Shown: positions 42,624 to 51,544 of the stretch, in pieces
Layout: each line of letters begins with the position of its first letter
How positions within the stretch are numbered: position 1 is the stretch's first letter
Origin: DATENM01 sp045807725
GTDB taxonomy: Bacteria > Acidobacteriota > Blastocatellia > UBA7656
Length of the DNA stretch: 64,000 nt
Assembly (NCBI GenBank): GCA_045807725.1
Contig: JBJMGV010000017.1
Location: 1-64,000, forward strand
Reading direction: 5' to 3'
Notes under the pieces: model-generated
Seen by the model: the letters and a program-made list of their open reading frames with translations, nothing else
Told to the model about the DNA's origin: nothing
Database searches by the model: none
Position numbers and translations under genes: made by a program

Positions 42624-42860
42624 CTACCGGCCCGTGTTCGAGTTGTCGGCCCCGCTCCGGTTGCTGTTACCGTTCCTATTCCTGTTCCGGCTTCGGCCTG
42701 TATTGGTGTTGGTCGTGTTGCCAGTCGTCGTGTCGCTGGAGGTAGAGGTGGTGCCCCCTCCGGTACTCGGAGTCTGCGACTTGTTGCGGTGACAGGCTCC
42801 GAATGCGATTGCTAAGCACAGGATAAGTGTGAGTAACAGCGCCGTGAACATCTTTCGCAT
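42624..42860 (-). CDS. Small Ser/Thr/Asn-rich lipoprotein
   Basis: 78 residues; the start at 42860 (MRKMFTALLLTLILC) follows GGGAGAAG. The lipobox is AFGAC near residue 23. The mature part is low-complexity (TSTSSDTTTGNTTNTNTGRS, then an Arg/Asn repeat). Similar short Asn/Thr-rich lipoproteins are scattered in Acidobacteria; function unknown. Confidence 0.6.
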   Translation of the reverse strand: MRKMFTALLLTLILCLAIAFGACHRNKSQTPSTGGGTTSTSSDTTTGNTTNTNTGRSRNRNRNGNSNRSGADNSNTGR

Positions 42861-43112
42861 AGTCTCTTCTCCCAATTGCTTTTGACCTCTTGTCAGGTAA
42901 GTACCTAGCAGATTTCACAAGCGGTGATGGATTTACTTTAGAGGCCGCAAACGGAAAGCACAAGTGTTTAGTGTTTGTGTCCCTTCAGTTGTCACGAGGC
43001 AGGCTAATCAAGCGGCTGTGGATTGACGCCCTGCGCCCTCGCCGGCTTCAGTACAGTTACGTGCAAAATGGTAGAGTTCGATGTGGCTCAAAGGCGCGCA
43101 AAACATTGGGAG

Positions 43113-43155
43113 CAGAACGCGAGCACAACAACCACTTATCGAATCTACAAAATCA
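43113..43155 (+). repeat. Direct repeat flanking the accessory region, left copy
   Basis: 43 bp, 36 of them identical to 58801-58843 (shared core GCGAGCACAAC and TTATCGAATCTA). Upstream sequence (CGTGCAAAA, about 55 bases earlier) is also shared. May be a remnant attachment or target sequence. Confidence 0.5.
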
Positions 43156-43190
43156 CTTTCAACAAAGCTGTTTATTCTTCGAGCGAACTT

Positions 43191-43275
43191 TCAGTCCGCA
43201 CGAATGTGCGGATGGAGTGAAAACTCCCGAATTTCATTCGCATTAGCTTTCAGTCCGCAGTGACGCCTGCGGACT
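43191..43275 (+). repeat. Tandem TTTCAGTCCGCA hairpins
   Basis: Two consecutive units each begin CTTTCAGTCCGCA. The first stem is TCCGCAC-GAAT-GTGCGGA (43195-43212). The second is AGTCCGCAG-TGACGC-CTGCGGACT (43252-43275). They could be a repeat pair or a terminator-like barrier downstream of the DUF4407 gene. Confidence 0.55.
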
Positions 43276-43617
43276 CTTCAACCTATGCACTTTCACTGCA
43301 TAGTGGTTGAGTCATTTCAGATTGTCCTCCTCAGGTTGGTCACAAAATTCGGCGCGAGAGGGCGGGGTCACGAGCCATCTGAAAAAGCTTCGGATGTGAG
43401 CGGCGGCAGCGCGTTCCTATGCGCTTCACACTCAATAGGGGACTGTCAGCGGTCAAAAATTTCTCTGCCGGTCACGGATCGTAAACGAATTGTCTGTTAG
43501 CCAGGCAGGCCTGAAGCTGGCAACAGGAAGTTCTTAAAAAGTCAGATAGGTTAGCTGCCGGATATCTTAATCCGGCTGTTTGTTCTGCACGTCCGGCAGG
43601 CACCCGGTGATTGCGTA

Positions 43618-44862
43618 TTATTCACGTGAATTTCCCGCAGCCCGATGAAAGTGAATATCTTGAGTTGCTTTGTCCTTCCAATGGGTCACTACCTTGCTTG
43701 CGACTGCCTCCTTTGCCGCGTTGATCTCGCTTTCCACCAACTTTTTTATGTTGCTGATGGATTCTTGAGTCCACTGCTCTTCCGCCGTGTGGATCAGCAT
43801 CTGCACGCGTTCGTTAAAATACAGTTCATGGTTTGTTTTTTGATTCAGATCCGAAATACGTCTGCGCTGCTCAAGAATCATTGTGTATTCTTCCGCTTCC
43901 AGAACACTATCGTATGGCCCATAACTTCCCAGGAGCTTCATCAGCACGGGGGTACACTCCAGCACAAGGATGAGGAAGGAGATAAAGATTTTGGCGTACC
44001 ATGCAGACTGGTTCTCTCTCGCCAAGTCGTTCATCACTTTGAAGCGCTCCAGAAAACCAACCGCAGCTTTTTTCTTATCGATTAGCTGCTCGACTTCTTT
44101 TTTGCGGTCTGCAAGTAATTTCTCAATTTCTTGTTTGTTTTCGTCAATGAGGGTCGAGGTTTGAGCAGTGAATTCATCCAAATGCGCCTGGCTTTGCGCA
44201 AACTGTAGCTTTAACTGTTTAGCCACCGGGCCGTCGCCGTGTCGATAAGTCCCGCCCGTGCCTTCCAATTCATGGTTGAATTGTTGCTGAAGTTGATTGC
44301 GCCGCTCTTCCTTTTTAGCAATCTCATTTCGAAGGCGTTGGTTTTCCGTTTCAAATTGCTTTACCTTGTCTTGATCTTGTAGCGCCTCATTGCGCATTTT
44401 ACCCGCCTCTTTTTCCTGGTGCTCGTCAATTTCATATTGAATTTCCGGCGCGAAGTATTTCAATTCCAGCGGCGTGCTGATCACCAGCGATATCATGACG
44501 GCCAGCAGAATTCGCGGAGACGCCTTGAGCGCCTCGTTGAACCACAATCTGACCTTGCTCCATAGCGGCAGGTCTGAATCAATGAGCCGCTTGCGGATGG
44601 TTGAAATGATGAAGCGGTCAATCGTGAATATAAACGCTCCCCATAACAGGCCGATGGGCACGGCTAGCCAGGCCGAGTTGAACCCGATGTAAAGAGCATA
44701 ACCACCCGAAAGCGCCGCAAAAACGGCGGTCAAACAGATGAAGATTCCGATCATCACGTACTTGGTTTTCTCGGAAGCACATGTGTCAAGCGTCTTCAGA
44801 TCGGCTCCCGAACAGACGAGAGCATATTGTACAAAGTTAGTGACTTTATCCTTGAGTTTCAT
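43618..44862 (-). CDS. DUF4407 membrane protein
   Basis: 414 residues, four predicted helices: two near residues 35-80 (YVMIGIFICLTAVFAALSGGYALYIGF, LAVPIGLLWGAFIFTIDRFIIS), one near 115 and one near 295 (FISFLILVLECTPVLMKLLG). A long coiled coil (residues 145-280) lies between them. This is the DUF4407 layout; function unknown, but the family often sits beside kinase-like and signalling genes. It is 6 bases downstream of the kinase-like gene. A/T-rich relative to the core genome. Confidence 0.85.
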   Translation of the reverse strand: MKLKDKVTNFVQYALVCSGADLKTLDTCASEKTKYVMIGIFICLTAVFAALSGGYALYIGFNSAWLAVPIGLLWGAFIFTIDRFIISTIRKRLIDSDLPLWSKVRLWFNEALKASPRILLAVMISLVISTPLELKYFAPEIQYEIDEHQEKEAGKMRNEALQDQDKVKQFETENQRLRNEIAKKEERRNQLQQQFNHELEGTGGTYRHGDGPVAKQLKLQFAQSQAHLDEFTAQTSTLIDENKQEIEKLLADRKKEVEQLIDKKKAAVGFLERFKVMNDLARENQSAWYAKIFISFLILVLECTPVLMKLLGSYGPYDSVLEAEEYTMILEQRRRISDLNQKTNHELYFNERVQMLIHTAEEQWTQESISNIKKLVESEINAAKEAVASKVVTHWKDKATQDIHFHRAAGNSRE

Positions 44863-44868
44863 GGGCCT

Positions 44869-45951
44869 TTACCTTCGCGGCGGTTTCTCGAACCTCTGCC
44901 GTTTCAATGCAACATGAGAGGCTTTGTCGAGCCTGATGAGATTGGCCTGATTCAAACGGACAAAAGCAGGCCGGTCTTTGATGGGAATGGGGTCGGGTTT
45001 GATTGCCGGTTCACTGCCCCTGGCGCTCAACCAATCTGACGGCGCGGGGCAATCCTCAAAGCGGGTGGCGGCCAGCGTCTGTTCAAACATGCGGAAGACC
45101 GGCGGGAACTGCGCGTTCAGGCTCTCTTTGATTGCCGTCAAGCAAGGCCCGCAGCGGTTGTAGAGTTCGTCCTGATCGCAGACCGCTTCGCCCCCGGTCA
45201 GTGGAACCCCTGAGTCTATGGACAGGATTTCCGCATTCAGTAGAGCCAGGCTGAAGCGGTCTGCCCAGACCCTCCAGGTATTTCGTGCGTCCGCCGTCCC
45301 GCGAACTTTTACGAAAGGAGCGATGTAGCCGGGGTCGCCATGCCGCAGGTGCTCAGGCATCGGCAGGGCGGGATGGAACATCGCATCCCAATCAATCAAG
45401 TGAACGTCGCCGGCCTGCACGTCTACATAGATGTTCGTACTCGATAACGCGCGATGAGCGATGTCCTGACTCTCCAGCCACATGACTTTTTCGCTCAGGC
45501 TGCGAACGAGCCGGAGGCGCTGCTTCCTGGGCAAATGTAGTCTGCCTTCACTGATGGCGCAGGCGAGTTCATTCCATCGTAGGCCGCGCACCGCAGGCAT
45601 CAGTATCGCCTGGTCTATCCAGGTTGATAAATTCAAGTCATCGCGCGCGTGACTTGAAAGGCTGGCTGGATTCAACACCTTCCGCAAGTATCCCGCTTCA
45701 AAGCCCGGTCGGTGCGGGATCAATGATTTAATTGAATTTCGATGTTTTGTTGCAGCGGCTCCGTTCGTCAAAAACTTTTTGATCGCCCAAAGCTGATCGT
45801 TCGAATCTTTCAAATAGTAGACCTCGGTTCGTTCACTCTTGAGGGCGACTGGCGTATCCGGCCATTCCGTGACGGATAGGGGCAGCAGGTCAATCCCTTC
45901 AAGGGCAATCAACGTCCCGCCCCGGAGCCATTCTTTGATCGGGTCAGTCAT
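44869..45951 (-). CDS. Pseudokinase (protein-kinase fold, catalytic Asp missing)
   Basis: 360 residues. Kinase-fold landmarks: beta3 lysine in QLWAIKKFL (about residue 58); the catalytic loop reads IAHRALSSTNIYVD, so HRD is HRA while the Asn is kept; DFG is replaced by LIDWDAM; then HGDPGYIAPF in place of the GT-x-x-Y-x-APE segment. Loss of the catalytic Asp argues for a binding or scaffold role, though the metal-binding Asp and Asn remain. TAAGGATTC precedes the start. Forms an operon with the DUF4407 gene. A kinase/DUF4407 pair beside CHAT genes suggests a signalling or defence unit. Confidence 0.75.
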   Translation of the reverse strand: MTDPIKEWLRGGTLIALEGIDLLPLSVTEWPDTPVALKSERTEVYYLKDSNDQLWAIKKFLTNGAAATKHRNSIKSLIPHRPGFEAGYLRKVLNPASLSSHARDDLNLSTWIDQAILMPAVRGLRWNELACAISEGRLHLPRKQRLRLVRSLSEKVMWLESQDIAHRALSSTNIYVDVQAGDVHLIDWDAMFHPALPMPEHLRHGDPGYIAPFVKVRGTADARNTWRVWADRFSLALLNAEILSIDSGVPLTGGEAVCDQDELYNRCGPCLTAIKESLNAQFPPVFRMFEQTLAATRFEDCPAPSDWLSARGSEPAIKPDPIPIKDRPAFVRLNQANLIRLDKASHVALKRQRFEKPPRR

Positions 45952-46327
45952 GAATCCTTAAACTTCCCTTCGCTCTGATGGTCAGCCAAACGGTCAAGCC
46001 CATCAATGAACCGGTAAGCAGGGCCGTTGCTCTGCCCGCTAGACGCCGGCCACAAAGCAAAATTGTATTCGCGCAGGAGGTGATGCCAGGCTTTCGTTCA
46101 ATTGACCAGATTAGCCCTTCACGCCATTAGTGATATTTCGCGCTGTAACATTTCTTGCTTCACGAAAATTCAGCGCCGAATCATGTTTTTGTAGCGCCGG
46201 AGTCACACGCTGGCCTGGCCCGGATCAAAATTCCTGGTCGTGCCATGAAATCTTCCGCCCTTAACCGTCACTCATGGTCTGTGTGATGGTTCAATGACAT
46301 TCAATCAAATCTAAAAGGAGCAAGGCT
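45952..46327. other. 376-bp intergenic region between divergent genes
   Basis: Moderate GC, no open frame of note and no palindrome recognised. It should carry the promoters for the pseudokinase gene (minus) and the small gene at 46328 (plus), but no clear -35/-10 pair was identified. Confidence 0.3.
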
Positions 46328-46516
46328 ATGACAACCGATAAGGCAGAAACCCGAAAGCAAGAAATGGAAGAAGCCAAGCGCGATGGCACCCTGAAGGAGG
46401 CGCGCAGCGCTGTGGCGGGGAATCTCGAAAATGCAGATGCCCCGCGCGATGGCACTCTGAAAGAGTCGCGAGCTGTTGATGATGGCCAGTCCGTTCAGCC
46501 CGACCGAAGCATCTGA
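46328..46516 (+). CDS. Small charged protein with two RDGTLKE repeats
   Basis: 62 residues, hydrophilic and probably disordered. Contains a duplicated unit, KRDGTLKEARSAV and PRDGTLKESRAV. AAAAGGAGCAAGG sits just before the ATG, which supports real translation. No cysteines, no membrane segment and no recognised family. Could be an anti-factor, a substrate of a protease in this cluster, or an unrelated stress peptide. Confidence 0.5.
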   Translation: MTTDKAETRKQEMEEAKRDGTLKEARSAVAGNLENADAPRDGTLKESRAVDDGQSVQPDRSI

Positions 46517-47118
46517 AACCCTGCCTGAACGGCTAGACCGGCGCAGGCGAGTTTAACGCCAATCGTCTTCCGCGCACCGCGCAATGGCGGCGTTTAAGGA
46601 CTCCGCCGATTCGCTAACCAATCGACCGTTCAACGCGGCAGGATGAGTTTTGGATTGATATGCCTGACCGCCCGCCAACAGTCCTGTTTGACAGGGGTAG
46701 TGACTACACATTGGCAATTTCCGTGGGGAAATTCCAATGTGACCCAAGGGTCCCCCTGTCAGATAGGGCTGTTGGCCTCAAACTTTCTTTTCAGGCAAGC
46801 GGCCCACCCGGTTATTTTCGGGCTTGATAAGTCTCCCACCTCTGGGGCCCGCGCCGGCGACCCGGCACATTACCCTCTGTAAAGCCCACCTTCATCGCCA
46901 TCGCTGATGCAGTTAGCCTATTTTTTACTACATCTCTGTGCGGTTTGTTGCTTTCATCGATTTGAACCTTACCAGGGTTCATGGTAATACTAGCCTGCGT
47001 TATTGAGTCACCCCAGGTCAGGGAGGGCGAACCATCCAGTTCCATGCGCATATATTCTCTGGATGCAGCCCTTCTTTAACAGTATCGCTCAAGCCATTTT
47101 TTAGTCGAGGGACAGTTC
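46517..47118. other. 600-bp region without a supported gene, upstream of the CHAT-TPR gene
   Basis: Holds the long hairpin at 46688-46760 and no convincing coding frame. Short frames (up to 79 codons) have no recognisable domain. Presumed to hold the promoter of the 47119 gene. Confidence 0.35.
46688..46760. repeat. 73-bp nested inverted repeat
   Basis: Outer arms TGACAGGGG (46688-46696) and CCCCCTGTCA (46751-46760); inner arms ACATTGG...AATTTCC and GGAAATT...CCAATGT with a GTG-type loop. It could form a single long RNA stem-loop or a cruciform. Confidence 0.7.
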
Positions 47119-50100
47119 ATGGCTTTGCCGAAGAATGGGGGCGTTCCCGCTTTTCCTGCTCTGAAAATGGGAGTCTACGGCCTTGCCTCGATGTGGCTGG
47201 TCCTTCAATTAATGGCAGCCGCGTCGCCCCGGCTTTCAAAGGCGACGCCAACAGAGTCACCATCCGCCAGCGGCATAAGAGCGACCGCGCAGAATGTCGA
47301 TGAACTCCCAGAACTGGCGTTGAATCACCCGGTCAGAGGCGAGATTGGCGCGGGAACCTCGCGGCTTTACCGAATCCATTTGGACTCGGGCCAGTATATT
47401 CATCTGGCTTTAGATGCGGGAAGCGCGAAGCTGGAACTCGTCCTGCTGAGCCCCTCTCGCGTCAAGGTTCTTCAGATGAGAAGCCGCCACATCTGGCCTA
47501 CCGCCGTGTCCTTCATCGCTTCGGCGACCGGCCTGCACGCCATCGAAGTCCGTTCATTGGCCCTTGATGGCAGGTCAGGGGATTATCGGTTGTTAGTTGA
47601 TAAAATCCGCAAGGCGAGTGCCTTAGATAAACAATCGGTCGCTGCGGAACGGGCATTGATCGAGGCCGAAAAATGGCGACAAGAATGGACTGCCGCCTCC
47701 TTCGCCAAAGCGAGCAATGAGTATGAAAAGGCGAACCGACATTTGCGAATTGTTGACGATCCGCAAGAACTGGCTTATGTGCTGACGCGGATCGCCGATC
47801 TTTACTATACCTTGGGACAGAACCAAAAAGCATTTGATTACTACCAGCAGGTGCTGCCGCTGGTTCGACGGGCCGGTGATCCGCGTCTAGAGGTTGAAGC
47901 GCTCAACGCCCTTAGTGGCGCGAGCATTGATGTGGGCAAAAAAGAGTCGGCATTGGCTTACGGCAGCCAGGCACAAGCGCTCAGCAAAGCGATCCATTTC
48001 GTTCGCGGCGAGGCGCACGCGCTCAATAACCTCGGCGCGTATCAGTCCTATCTGCTTGGCGAGAAACTCAGCGCGCTTGAACTCTTCAACCAGTCGCTCA
48101 ACCTGTGGCGGCCATTGGGAGATGAAGCAGGGCAGGCGCAGACATTAATGAATATCGGCTACACGCATAGCGATCTTGGCGAGATTCAGAAGGCGCTATC
48201 AAGTTTTAATCAAGCCCTGCAACTCTGGCAGAAAATGGCCGACGCCCGTGGCGAAGCGCTGGCCGTGACAGCGATTGGGCTTGGGCAAAGCTCTCTGGGA
48301 GAGATGCAACAGGCGCTTGAAAATCACAATAAGGCCGCGCAGCTTTTCAAAGCCATCGGCGATCACATCGGACAGGCGATAACTCTCAACGGAATGGCTT
48401 ACATCTATGAGGTCTTCGGAAATAACGACAAGGCCCTGGAGTTATTTAATCAGGCGTTGCGGCTGTATCGTCTGTCGGGCAGGAAGTCCAGCGAAGCCGT
48501 CACCTTGGAACTGATCGGAGAGCTTTATGCAGCGCAGGGCGACAACCAGAGAGCCCTCGATTACTTCAAGCAAAATCTCGCCATCGTCAAGACGATCAAT
48601 AATCGCCGGATGGAAGGCTATACGCTGCTGGGGATCGGCACGGTGCTCGACGCTTCAGGCGATCAGCACAACGCGGTCGCTTATTACAGGCAGTCCCTTG
48701 CAATCAGCGAGAGTCTGCATGATCGGCGTGGCCAGGCCTACGCCCTCAACAGCATCGGCCATCTTGATGAACGGGCCGGGCGCAGGCCGGAAGCGATGGC
48801 GGCTTACCGGCAAGCCGTCGCCCTGACTCGCGCCGTCGAAGATCGCGCCGGCGAAGCTTTGACCCTGCATAACATGGCCCGCGTCGCCCGTGATGCGGGC
48901 AATCTCAAAGAAGCTTACGACCAGAGTCGGATGCTGTTGAACATCACTGAGGGCCTGCGCACCAACGTCGCCAGCCAGGAGCTTCGCGCCTCTTACTTCG
49001 CTTCGGCTCATCAACACTACGAGCTTTGTGTGGATATCCTGATGCAGATGCATCGCCGCGATCCCCTATCTGGCTATGATGCCGAGGCGCTGGAAGTCAG
49101 CGAAAGAGCGCGCGGGCGGAGTCTGCTGGATCTGTTGCAGGAAGGACGCGTGGATATTCGCCAACACGCCGATCCGGTTTTGTTGCAGCGCGAGCGTGAG
49201 CTAAGGCAGTTGCTGAATGCCAAAGCCGAGCGTCAGATCGCCTTGCTCAGCCACAATCACACGGAAGAACAGGCGGCGGCCATGAAAGATGAGATCGCCG
49301 ACCTCAACTTTGCGTATGAAGAGGCGCTGACCCAAATCCGAGCTAACAGCCCTCACTATGCCGCGCTGACCCAGCCGAGCAACTTTCGCTTTTCTGATCT
49401 GCAACAAACGCTCAATGAGGATGTGTTGTTGCTTGAGTACATGCTGGGCGACGAGCGCAGTTATTTGTGGGCGGTTTCTTCGCGTTCAATCGCCTCCTAT
49501 GAATTGCCCGGACGCGCCAAGATCGAGGCCGCTGCCAAAGCGATGTATCGTTGCTTAACCACGTTCAATCGGGTTCCCAAGCGAGAAGGGGCGCAGTCGA
49601 TGCGCTTGTACCAGCAGCAACAGGAGGTGAATTACTCGCAGATTGCCGCAGAATTAAGCCAGGTTTTGCTGGCTCCAGCCGCTCCCTGGCTGACGAAGAA
49701 ACGCTTGCTTGTGGTTGCCGACGGGGCGCTCCAGTATGTTCCCTTTGCGGCGCTGCCCGAGCCCGTTCAAGCCAGGCCCGGCCAAAGCGCCGCGCCGCCG
49801 TTAATCCTCCATCATGAAATTATCAGTCTGCCGTCGCTATCCGTGTTGAGCGTCCTCCGCAAGGAAATCAACGGACGCCGCGAGGCCACGAAGACTCTGG
49901 CTATCTTGGCGGATCCGGTCTACGAAAAGGATGACCCACGCGTCAACTCAACTGGCGCAGCGGGCCGCAACCCTTCAGCGACGCGGCCTGGGAAGAATCC
50001 TGATCGTCCCATCAACCCGGGGTTGCAGACTAGCCGAGGTCAGGAGGATGCAGAAGCCGGCTTGCGTTTTCAACGTCTGCCTTTTGCTTGGCAGGAGGCG

Positions 50101-50643
50101 ACTATGATTTCAAGACTCGTGCCCGCGCAAGAGCGCAAGCTCGTCCTTGGTTTCGAAGCCAATCTCGCCACCGCCAGCAGCGAAGAATTGGGGCAGTTTC
50201 GCATCATCCATTTTGTCACGCATGGACTGATTTATGGTCCCTATCCACAGCTTTACGGCATTGTCTTGTCACTGGTAGATAAAGATGGCCATTCCCAAGA
50301 TGGCTACTTGCGCCTAAACGAAATCTATAATCTTAAGCTGCCCGTCGATCTGGTTGTGCTGAGCGCGTGTCAGACCGCGCTGGGAAAAGAGATTCAAGGT
50401 GAGGGATTGATTGGCCTGACGCGCGGTTTCATGTATGCGGGTGCCGCGCGCATCGTCGCCAGTCTCTGGAATATCGATGATCGCGCCTCATCGGAGTTGA
50501 TGAAGTTATTTTATGAGTTCCTGCTTAATCAGCACATGTCGCCATCGACGGCTTTGCAGGCTGCGCAGGTCGCGATGTGGAAAGACCCGCGTTGGCGATT
50601 CCCATATTTTTGGGCAGGCTTTGTTTTGCAAGGCGAATGGTGA
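47119..50643 (+). CDS. Exported PPC-TPR-CHAT protein
   Basis: 1174 residues. An N-terminal hydrophobic segment (LKMGVYGLASMWLVLQLMAAAS) serves as signal or anchor. A pre-peptidase C-like beta domain covers about 58-160 (NHPVRGEIGAGTSRLYRIHLDSGQYIHLALD). TPR/Sel1-like units run from 210 to 620 (AQTLMNIGYTHSDLGEIQKALSSFNQAL). A coiled coil follows at about 690-740. The C-terminal CHAT domain (caspase-like peptidase fold) has the His in RIIHFVTHG and the Cys in VVLSACQT, then GEGLIGLTRGFMYAGAARIVASLW. Both catalytic residues are present. The family includes separase-like and TPR-CHAT proteases of conflict systems, but this one appears exported or membrane-anchored. Confidence 0.88.
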   Translation: MALPKNGGVPAFPALKMGVYGLASMWLVLQLMAAASPRLSKATPTESPSASGIRATAQNVDELPELALNHPVRGEIGAGTSRLYRIHLDSGQYIHLALDAGSAKLELVLLSPSRVKVLQMRSRHIWPTAVSFIASATGLHAIEVRSLALDGRSGDYRLLVDKIRKASALDKQSVAAERALIEAEKWRQEWTAASFAKASNEYEKANRHLRIVDDPQELAYVLTRIADLYYTLGQNQKAFDYYQQVLPLVRRAGDPRLEVEALNALSGASIDVGKKESALAYGSQAQALSKAIHFVRGEAHALNNLGAYQSYLLGEKLSALELFNQSLNLWRPLGDEAGQAQTLMNIGYTHSDLGEIQKALSSFNQALQLWQKMADARGEALAVTAIGLGQSSLGEMQQALENHNKAAQLFKAIGDHIGQAITLNGMAYIYEVFGNNDKALELFNQALRLYRLSGRKSSEAVTLELIGELYAAQGDNQRALDYFKQNLAIVKTINNRRMEGYTLLGIGTVLDASGDQHNAVAYYRQSLAISESLHDRRGQAYALNSIGHLDERAGRRPEAMAAYRQAVALTRAVEDRAGEALTLHNMARVARDAGNLKEAYDQSRMLLNITEGLRTNVASQELRASYFASAHQHYELCVDILMQMHRRDPLSGYDAEALEVSERARGRSLLDLLQEGRVDIRQHADPVLLQRERELRQLLNAKAERQIALLSHNHTEEQAAAMKDEIADLNFAYEEALTQIRANSPHYAALTQPSNFRFSDLQQTLNEDVLLLEYMLGDERSYLWAVSSRSIASYELPGRAKIEAAAKAMYRCLTTFNRVPKREGAQSMRLYQQQQEVNYSQIAAELSQVLLAPAAPWLTKKRLLVVADGALQYVPFAALPEPVQARPGQSAAPPLILHHEIISLPSLSVLSVLRKEINGRREATKTLAILADPVYEKDDPRVNSTGAAGRNPSATRPGKNPDRPINPGLQTSRGQEDAEAGLRFQRLPFAWQEATMISRLVPAQERKLVLGFEANLATASSEELGQFRIIHFVTHGLIYGPYPQLYGIVLSLVDKDGHSQDGYLRLNEIYNLKLPVDLVVLSACQTALGKEIQGEGLIGLTRGFMYAGAARIVASLWNIDDRASSELMKLFYEFLLNQHMSPSTALQAAQVAMWKDPRWRFPYFWAGFVLQGEW

Positions 50644-50822
50644 TGAATTGCCGTCGGCTGAATCGCCGGCGGGAAGACATGGGGAATGGGAAAACCCATC
50701 TTGTCCGGGTTTCGTCCCGCTGGTCAGGATGGAAATTAAACCGGCATACGCAGGTTGCTCCTCAGGAATGAAAAATAATCTCCGCAGCAACGTGAAATAC
50801 TTTGACAACGCTGAAGCCCCAA

Positions 50823-51380
50823 ATGAAAGCTGACCCTTCAAACATGGACATAAACGAGGAAGTCTTTGAAAAGATGCTCGCGCGTCTCGAGCCCGATCTT
50901 GGCGATACGACAGCAAGATACAAACAATTGCGTCTCAAGCTCATTAAATTCTTCCAGTGGAAGCGTTGTCATGATGCAGAAATTCTGGCCGATGAAACGA
51001 TTGCTCGCACCATCAAGAATCTCATCAAAGGAGACGCCATTCAGGCCGACAATCCCTATGTCTATGTGTTTGGAATTGCCAGGCATGTCTATAATGAATT
51101 TGTCAGGAAGGAGATTAAGGGAAGGACCTTGCTGGCGAATTTCCCCCAGCCGGCGGGCGAGCCGGCGGAATCCGCAGACTGTCGAATCGAGTGCCTGCTC
51201 AAGCTTCCTCCGAACAAATTGCAGCTCCTTCAGGAATACTTCCTGGACGAGAAGAGCAGCCAGCAGTTAGCGGAAGAACTCAACACCACACTGAATGGGT
51301 TGCGGCTACAGATATACCGACTAAAGAGAGAATTGGACTCCTGCTATGAAGATTGTCGCAAGAAATTATCGAAAGGCTAG
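50823..51380 (+). CDS. ECF-like RNA polymerase sigma factor
   Basis: 185 residues from ATG 50823 (a TTG at 50802 is possible). Region 2-like: LRLKLIKFFQWKRCHDAEILADETIARTIKNLIKG, then NPYVYVFGIARHVYNEFVRKE, typical of sigma-70 region 2.4. Region 4-like helix-turn-helix: LLQEYFLDEKSSQQLAEELNTTLNGLRLQIYRLKREL. It lies between two CHAT genes and 164 bases before the putative anti-sigma gene. Lower GC than the core genome. Likely switches on the CHAT cluster or its own promoter. Confidence 0.8.
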   Translation: MKADPSNMDINEEVFEKMLARLEPDLGDTTARYKQLRLKLIKFFQWKRCHDAEILADETIARTIKNLIKGDAIQADNPYVYVFGIARHVYNEFVRKEIKGRTLLANFPQPAGEPAESADCRIECLLKLPPNKLQLLQEYFLDEKSSQQLAEELNTTLNGLRLQIYRLKRELDSCYEDCRKKLSKG

Positions 51381-51544
51381 AAATTTTTTTGGATTATTTT
51401 CACTTATAGGTAAACATAAGTATGCCGAACAGAAGACCTGAATGCTTTTTCTTGGGAATGCGCCGTAAACGGCCAGAGAAGTAGCTTCAGCAAGTCTTCG
51501 TGTGATATTCAAACAGATGCAGGATCAACTAAGGACTGGACAGC

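Larger units (their letters stand above)
42876..43617. other. 742-bp gap at the left border of the accessory region
   Basis: No gene is convincing. It contains the left copy of a direct repeat (43113-43155) and two hairpins (43195-43212, 43252-43275). Another short stem, TATGCA-N6-TGCATA, lies near 43285-43302. Frames of up to 118 codons here show no domain. Confidence 0.5.

Noticed and set aside
42890..43246. 118-codon frame at the left border of the island
   Set aside because: No domain or ribosome-binding site; part of it shares the direct repeat with 58.8 kb, so it may be a gene remnant, but the evidence is too thin.
46553..47051. Small frames at 46553-46747 and 46812-47051 (minus)
   Set aside because: No Shine-Dalgarno or recognisable composition; they overlap the nested hairpin region.
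50506..50944. Frames on both strands between the CHAT-TPR and sigma genes
   Set aside because: No domain or start signal; they look like read-through of the gap and the gene end.
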